NCBI GenBank assembly: GCA_018296165.2
Contig: JACKQL020000069.1
Span: 186,001 to 250,000 of the forward strand
Length of the DNA: 64,000 nucleotides
DNA from: Termitomyces sp. T153
Lineage: Eukaryota > Basidiomycota > Agaricomycetes > Agaricales > Lyophyllaceae
Direction of reading: 5' to 3'
Part shown: positions 58,782-64,000 of the stretch, piece after piece
Layout of the letters: every line of letters begins with the position of its first letter
How positions within the stretch are numbered: position 1 is the first letter of the stretch
Program-made: the position numbers and the translations under genes
The notes under the pieces: model-generated
Seen by the model: only the letters and a program-made list of their open reading frames with translations
Told to the model about the DNA's origin: nothing
Databases searched by the model: none

Positions 58782-59674
58782 ATGGTCCCCCGTTCCCTCA
58801 AGAACGGCGCTCTACTCTTTGCCCCCGAGCTCGTCTACCGCATACACTGCTGACCCCCATGTCCCACAAACTCTTTGACCTCGCCCGCTCCAAGCTCCAC
58901 GTGCCGCCCAGCGCCCGTGACAGCCTCAGTCTCCACCGCTGGGTCCTGCTCAAAAACTCCATCGTGTCCCACACTCCGCCTCTCCCAGACGACCCCGACG
59001 AGCCAGACGAACTCGACACCGACGCATTCATGTTCCCCGACGCAGGCAAGCTCGCCAGCGGCCCCACTCCAGACGGCAGCAGCACCTCTGAGGCACAGTG
59101 GCTCGACTCCCTTCTCGAAACACTCGGCGGCGACGACGACGACGACGACTTTGCCGCCGTCTCCCGCATCTCCATACACGTCGACGACGACGACGACAAC
59201 GACAACGACAACGACGACCAGCTGAGTCCCGTCGGGTCCCCCGTCTCGTCCTCCGACGACCTCCTCATCACGCAGTTCCCCCACCACGTTCCATATCCCT
59301 ATCCTGTCCCGTATCCGCCTTTCCACCCTCCTCTCATCTACCCTTGTGAGCTAGACCATCACTCCTCCTTTGACTCCTTTTCTGCACTCCCCTACGACGA
59401 GCCCCTGCCCTATCACGATGCTGAATCCTCGTCTGTGCCCGACGCTATAGAAGACACGTCGGACGACGAATCTACCGACGCGCCCACTACACCCTCTCTG
59501 GGCCGCTCACGCAATGAGTTTCTTGACCCAGCTCCCCCGCGGAGCAGGCTGCGGCACGCCCATCCTCACGTGCACATCGACCCGGATGATCCCTATTACT
59601 ATCCGTTCGAACTTGACCCACTCCCCTTTCCCCATGAACACCAGCCTTATAATAATAACTACCATGAGTGCTAG
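58782..59674 (+). CDS. Mushroom-specific acidic protein, apparent frameshift near the N-terminus
   Basis: The ATG at 58782 opens MVPRSLKNGALLFAPELVYR-IH, then hits TGA at 58851. The text continues in another frame from about 58846: LLTPMSHKLFDLARSKLHVP, SLSLHRWVLLKNSI, FMFPDAGKL and SEAQWLDSLLETLGG. After that come a D-rich tract, LSPVGSPVSSSDDLLITQ, a Y/P-rich stretch and DPYYYPFELDPLPF. I recall related mushroom proteins that start with the first segment and run straight into the second. A single missing base (a C after the CAC codon) explains the break. Alternatives are a sequencing error, a real lesion, a start at 58859, or a start at 58718 in the second frame. Function unknown. Confidence 0.6.
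59130..59219 (+). repeat. GAC/AAC trinucleotide repeat encoding poly-Asp
   Basis: Two runs, near 59130-59149 and 59181-59219, encode stretches of Asp with Asn interruptions inside the mushroom-specific gene. They are prone to length change in whole codons. Confidence 0.7.
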
Positions 59675-60139
59675 TCGCTATGCTACTACTTACTGTTTGT
59701 TTCTCTCTCTCTGCTCGCATCTTCCATGTCTTTTATCTTGTCCATGAATCATTTCCACTCATCCCAATCCATCCATCTCTCCTCGTATATGGGCTTATCG
59801 TGTGTAATCTGTTTTTTTTCTTTTGTCTTTATTCTCGCGTGCTTGTGTCTATGTATTACCGCTAGATCACTTCCGCTCAATCCTAGACTGTCGGAGAAAC
59901 TTTTGTCTAATCCGGCAAACCCTCTATTTGTAATTCACCCCTGCCGAAAACCTGTACTGCCGTGTTGTTGAAAGCAGTAGGCCATTGAGTGGACACGGGG
60001 AACGCGCGACATTCTAATGCCGGAGCTAGAACCCCACCAAACAGCCTCAGTGATTTGTCGTGTCACCTGAAGTATAATTTAGAAACTCAGACCTAGCGCT
60101 AAAAGGAATGGGGCTCGTAGTTTGAGCTTGTGTCTGGGG
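59675..60139. other. Convergent 3' spacer
   Basis: T/C-rich trailer of the D-rich gene and 3' flank of the SRR1-like gene. No feature otherwise. Confidence 0.4.
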
Positions 60140-61117
60140 TTACTTGTGGGGTCGGGTCACAGGGTCAGGTGGGGCCTTTCTTGGAGCGAGGATAACAATA
60201 ACACTCCCACACACCTGTCAATATAGTCCATGAGGCGATTTGCGATGAGTAGGAGGTACGGAATACGCCTCCGGCTCCAGTTGGCTTTGATGATGTTGTC
60301 GTAAAGTTCCATGTCGCAATGCGGCATGAAACAGAGCGTGGGTTGATCGAGTGCGTAAAGTGCGTTCTGTACGGCAGAGCGAGAGAGAAAAAGTTGTTGA
60401 TTGAGATAGTTTTTTTTTTTTTTTGATTTTTTTTTTGAGCCGGAGATGGGTAGGGGGCAAGGAAACGCCGAAAGAGGAAGAAGAAAGAAGAAGAGAAGAT
60501 AAGGAAATAAATAGAACATGACAAGTGAAAATTTGACTTGCTTTATTTTCGGAGAGGACGTTCATGTGGAGTGACCTAAAGAGGGCATTGTCGTCTGCCG
60601 TAAAGACAGGATCGTACAACGATATTCGTTCCGAGTCCTGCGTGGAAGAGCTGTTACTGGTACTGTTACTTTACTTGTGCGATACGGGTATGCGTGTGCG
60701 TTGTGCGTGTGCGCCCGGGGCTCACGTACAACTCGACATACACGCACACGCGCGCTCATGTACTTACAATATGGAGGTATTGGGATATTACAATGAGGAA
60801 CGCGAGCTGGGCGCGTGCGTTTGGGGACGCGGCGGGGCTGCCGAGTCCTAGACAGATGATTTGCTCAGGGGCGGGACGGTCCACGAACGACTCGGTGATG
60901 ATTTCTATGGAAGGATTAGAGATACTGCTTATTGGCGCAAAAAAGGCGCACGTTGACATTGGGGCAACCAATCATTGTCCTGTGCGCTGAGCAGCTCATC
61001 ACGAAGCCGCTGTATGATGGCGAGTAAAGGCTCTTTGGCTGGTCTGGACTTGTTCTTGCGCTTTTTGCGGTTTACGGGGATAAAGTCTGTGTAGAATGAG
61101 GTAGACGGCGTGGTCAT
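60140..61117 (-). CDS. SRR1-like domain protein
   Basis: Homologue of the SRR1 family (in plants a clock and light-signalling factor; conserved but poorly understood in fungi). Starts MTTPSTSFYTDFIPVNRKKR, then AKEPLLAIIQRLRDELLSAQ and DNDWLPQCQ. The conserved core is RPAPEQIICLGLGSPAASPN and ARAQLAFLIVISQYL. Next are ISLYDPVFTADDNALFRSL, MNVLSENK, then NALYALDQPTLCFMPHCDME and LYDNIIKANWSRRR. The intron between the last two (60367-60541) has a GC donor and contains poly-T/poly-A runs. The C-terminus is short (MDYIDRKAPPDPVT...) and its last splice is uncertain; 60157 is the alternative stop. Confidence 0.8.
60410..60436 (-). repeat. A/T homopolymer runs inside an SRR1-like intron
   Basis: Two T runs (14 and about 10 on the plus strand) separated by GA, just upstream of the acceptor as read on the minus strand. 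Likely slippage-prone and possibly mis-sequenced. Confidence 0.6.
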
Positions 61118-61316
61118 TTCTAACAGATGAGAAGTTCCGGCTTCTTGGGAAATCCAAAACCACTGATGGACAACAGGCCACGTTCTAGGGTGACTTCTTT
61201 ATTTAATAACTCGCTCCCTATCCGAATTTCGTATCGTATCGTATACACACACAACATATCCGCGCAACCCTTCAAGGCTGATTCGGGCCATTCATTTACA
61301 ATCCTCAAATGAAAAA

Positions 61317-62051
61317 TCACAGGGATTTATGCGCCCACAAGTCATCGCCGAGGTAGCTCGCAACGTCCACGCCCACATCCTTATTGACCCGCCGCATCTC
61401 CTCCGTCCCAAGCTTCAGCACCCCAACACCCACCGCATGTTCCTTCCCCTCCGCATATATCGCCACAGCCGTCCCTGCACCCAGCGCTTCCTCCGCCGGC
61501 GGCAGCCAGCCCCCCTTCGACGTGAGCCCAGGACACATCATTGGCGCCCCGCCCAGCAGGTATCGTATTGCACCACGGTCAATCCCCACCTTGGGCAGTA
61601 TATAAGGATCTACACACACACACAGAGTCCCATGTCAATCAGCGATTCCCAGCATGAGCGATGGAGAATGTACATTTGTGCAGCACACGCAGTGTAGGGT
61701 AGAAAGGACCATCAAAGTGCTGGATGATCAGCGGTTCCCCGTGCAGACTGTATATCGATACGTGTTCTCTGCTGTACGTAGACGAGGATTAATTATCATA
61801 AGATGGGGTTGGCAGAGTGCTCGGACGGACGCACCACTTGACGTGCACGAGTCCCTCTTTCTTGGGCCAGAGTGCCTCGAGCGTTTCAGGCTCTATTTTC
61901 CATTGCGATAGGATTGCCGCACGAATCGCCCTCTGCACCGATGATTTCACAGGCGTTTGCCCCGCAATGTCAGTCGAAGGGCTGAATCTGCCAGTGGCCG
62001 TTCAATCAGAGACAGAAAAATACAGCAAGACGGGCTCTACTTCTTGAACAT
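61317..62051 (-). CDS. TMA20: MCT-1 / TMA20 (PUA domain translation factor)
   Basis: Pairs with DENR/TMA22 to recycle 40S subunits and help reinitiation. Starts MFKKFSPSTDIAGQTPVKSS, with the first codons in a separate exon (intron about 61990-62040). It continues VQRAIRAAILSQWKIEPETL, WPKKEGLVHVK, SIYSLHGEPLIIQHFDG-type text, and the PUA domain VGIDRGAIRYLLGGAPMMCP, GLTSKGGWLP, AVAIYAEGKEHAVGVGVLKL, INKG-type RRVNKDVGVDVASYLGDDLW. It ends AHKSL-stop at 61317. Four or so exons, about 180 residues, full length. Confidence 0.93.
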
Positions 62052-62348
62052 CAAGGTCAGACAAAAAGTAAATGTGGGTAAAGTGCCAAAAATGAACATC
62101 TAAATCACTGCACTAAATCATCAAAAACGTGACCTCAAAACCAATGGGACTAGTCTTTGTTCTACATTATTCATTGTGCTAGTGTTACATATGATAGAAG
62201 CTCGAGAGCGACAGGAGCAGCAGGGGTAAATCGATAATAACGGTGAGGGGGGAGGATTGGAATTTTACGTACAGATAGCTGTTATCGTGAGCAAATGCAA
62301 ACGAATTCAAAGACGAAAAATAGATGAATGATCAAGCCAACACAGAAA

Positions 62349-64000
62349 TCATATATCCTCGTCCTTATCCTCAATTTGATCCGGCTTGAGCATGCCTGGA
62401 ATCCGCATCGCGGCTTCCCGCTCCTCCTGGGCCTTCCTTTGTGATTCTAGCTCCTTTTCTTCCAAGTAAAGTTCAGCATTGTCGCCGGCCGAGAACTCCT
62501 TCAGCTGAATCAGGAAATCTCGCAGAGCCAGCTTGAATCGGTTGATATCATTATGGTTATCTCCCAAGGCATTGACAAAGTTCACCACGTGGGTGCTGAT
62601 AAGAGCTGTCTGTAAGTTTCCGAGACATTGTAGATAGAAGCACTCACGGTTGTACATGCGGGAACGCATTCTTCAATAGGTTGGCGGTATACTCACGCAG
62701 ATAGGCGGCGTTTGAGGTCGTCTGCGACGGCTCAAACAAGGGAGTCCTTATCGCGTTCGTTTCAACTAGCTGGAACATGCGAGCCAGAAGCACGCTTTGA
62801 AGCTTGAACCCGCTCTTGTGATCCGTATCAGTAAGAACGAAGAATGTATCTTGCACAATACTAAGGAAATATTGTTGGAAAAAGGCGTTGCTGACGTCTT
62901 CCGTCGCGCTCGAGAAGTTATTGACGACTTCTAGGCACACTATGACGCGATAATGAGTACATGTTTAGAATGTGACTGGAGCATTATCACCCACAATTCA
63001 AACCTATGTCGGCAATGTCGCGCATCGTGTGCTTGATAGCCCAAATGATGCTATCCATGAACAACTTGAACTGGTTCGGCGGAATCGTGAGTAAGGCTAT
63101 GAAAAGCATCAACACGTTTGAATAACAGCATTAAGTAAGAGTATATACCAGGGAAGCAGTTCAGGTTGATGGCACGAAGGAGTTTGAAGAAGCCGCCACG
63201 ATGCTCGGGGTATTCGGCAAAGTCTTGGTTGATCATGTTCAACGTACACTCAAAGACAGCATCAAGGATAGCAGCGACTTGTGGGGTAAGAAGAGACTAG
63301 AAATGACATTAGCGACATGTCAAGGATTACTGAGCATACCACTCACTCCGAGACGGGAAATGATGGTGGCAACTACATTCAAGACCTCCGCATCTCTTGC
63401 CGCAGGAACGTTACGATTGTAGTCGCCAAGAATGGCATCGAGAAGGGGAGGCATGAAATTCGCATTGACAGACTCGAGGTCCTCGGCCTTCTTGATGTAC
63501 GTCTCCATTAGCTTCAGAATTTCTTTTTTCACTGTACGCAATTGTCGGATCTTCGGAGTCTTGGTAGCAATAAGACCTGGAACACAGATGTAGATTCGGA
63601 AGACTCATAGCATAAGCTTTGGAAATGCTCACCCTCCTTCGAGATGGTCTCACTGATGATTCCACTGACAGCCTTGTACAAGCCCAACATGTCCAGGAAG
63701 ATCCTTCCTATCTGTGGGAGGTAGAAACTGCCGATAGAAGTACAGGCAGATACATTAGTCTTCAGGACGTTAGACAAAATCTTGATGTTGTCTGCGCTAG
63801 CGAGCACGTCCATGCTTTGCGCCGCCTGAGCCATCAAAGAGTCCCACTATACACAACTAATGAGACGTGCCCAGACAAAACAGTGCACAAAGCGATCCGT
63901 ACAGCATTATTTGGCAAATCCATAAGTTTTCCAATGAGCTTTTCTTGCTGAGGTTTGTTAGGCTGAGCCGAAATCATGTAGCCAACCGCCTCATAGAAAG
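62349..64000 (-). CDS. CRM1: Exportin-1 (CRM1/XPO1), C-terminal half (5' truncated by window end)
   Basis: Nuclear export receptor for leucine-rich export signals. The gene runs off the right edge. Text from 64000 downward includes MAQAAQSMDVLASADNIKIL, NVLKTNVSACTSIGSFYLPQ, RIFLDMLGLYKAVSGIISE and VKKEILKLMETYIKKAEDLE. Next are NVAVATIISRLG-type HEAT helices, NINQDFAEYPEHRGGFFKLL, NAFFQQYFLSIVQDTFFVLT, DTDHKSGFKLQSVLLARMF and LREYTANLLKNAFPHVQ. It ends EEREAAMRIPGMLKPDQIED plus an acidic tail, a CRM1 hallmark. Multiple short introns. Confidence 0.96.

Noticed and set aside
58798..59326. Two minus-strand frames over 150 codons (S-rich and V-rich)
   Set aside because: Antisense shadows of the GAC repeat tract in the plus-strand gene.
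1..64000. Search for CRISPR arrays, rRNA, insertion sequences, viral or transposon proteins
   Set aside because: No regularly spaced repeats, terminal repeats, or reverse transcriptase, integrase or transposase motifs were found by eye.

Overview
The window is a gene-dense stretch of a basidiomycete nuclear genome, almost certainly an Agaricomycete (mushroom-forming fungus). The evidence is many short introns (mostly about 45-70 nt, GT-AG, with a few GC-AG), an Agaricomycete-type trehalose phosphorylase, a DUF6593-type protein, mushroom-restricted uncharacterised families, and eukaryotic housekeeping genes on both strands with very short spacers. I see no bacterial operons, CRISPR, rRNA, tRNA or intact transposon.

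Layout. 1-7.4 kb: 3' end of a proline-iminopeptidase-like hydrolase, a small four-helix membrane protein (-), a TFIIB-type zinc-ribbon/cyclin protein (-) and a 13-exon trehalose phosphorylase (+). 7.4-9.1 kb: the longest gene-poor stretch. 9.1-20.3 kb: a small mushroom-specific protein ending in a CxxC/HxxH motif, the ribosome-biogenesis factor POL5 (+), mismatch repair MSH3 (-) and mitochondrial ATP12 (+), the last two divergent. 20.3-25.5 kb: a short S/P-rich protein, N-terminal glutamine amidase NTAQ1, a BTB/POZ protein and a DUF6593 protein, all (+). 25.8-37.9 kb: a large low-complexity protein (-), an E2 enzyme (-) divergent from the COMPASS subunit BRE2 (+), and a PhoD-like phosphatase (-). 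38.0-41.7 kb: cyclase-associated protein, a GGQ-type mitochondrial release factor and the complex III assembly factor MZM1, all (-). 42.9-49.3 kb: linker histone H1 (+), EI24 (+), tRNA-splicing endonuclease SEN34 (-) and isoamyl-acetate esterase IAH1 (+). 50.4-59.7 kb: CDC25, CCT-alpha (TCP1), APC/C subunit CDC27 and a D-rich mushroom-specific protein with an apparent frameshift, all (+). 60.1-64 kb: an SRR1-like protein, MCT-1/TMA20 and the 3' end of exportin CRM1/XPO1, all (-).

Functionally the genes are unlinked housekeeping units. There is a loose grouping of cell-cycle genes (CDC25, CDC27) and of mitochondrial genes (ATP12, release factor, MZM1). The most striking structure is at exon level. 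Several genes encode catalytic or conserved motifs in tiny exons (5-14 nt). In the PhoD-like phosphatase the metal-binding DDHD motif is assembled from consecutive exons of 20, 9, 5 and 19 nt, one of them bounded by a GC-AG intron. Exon joins were deduced by hand from reading frame, splice dinucleotides and family similarity recalled from memory; no database search was possible.
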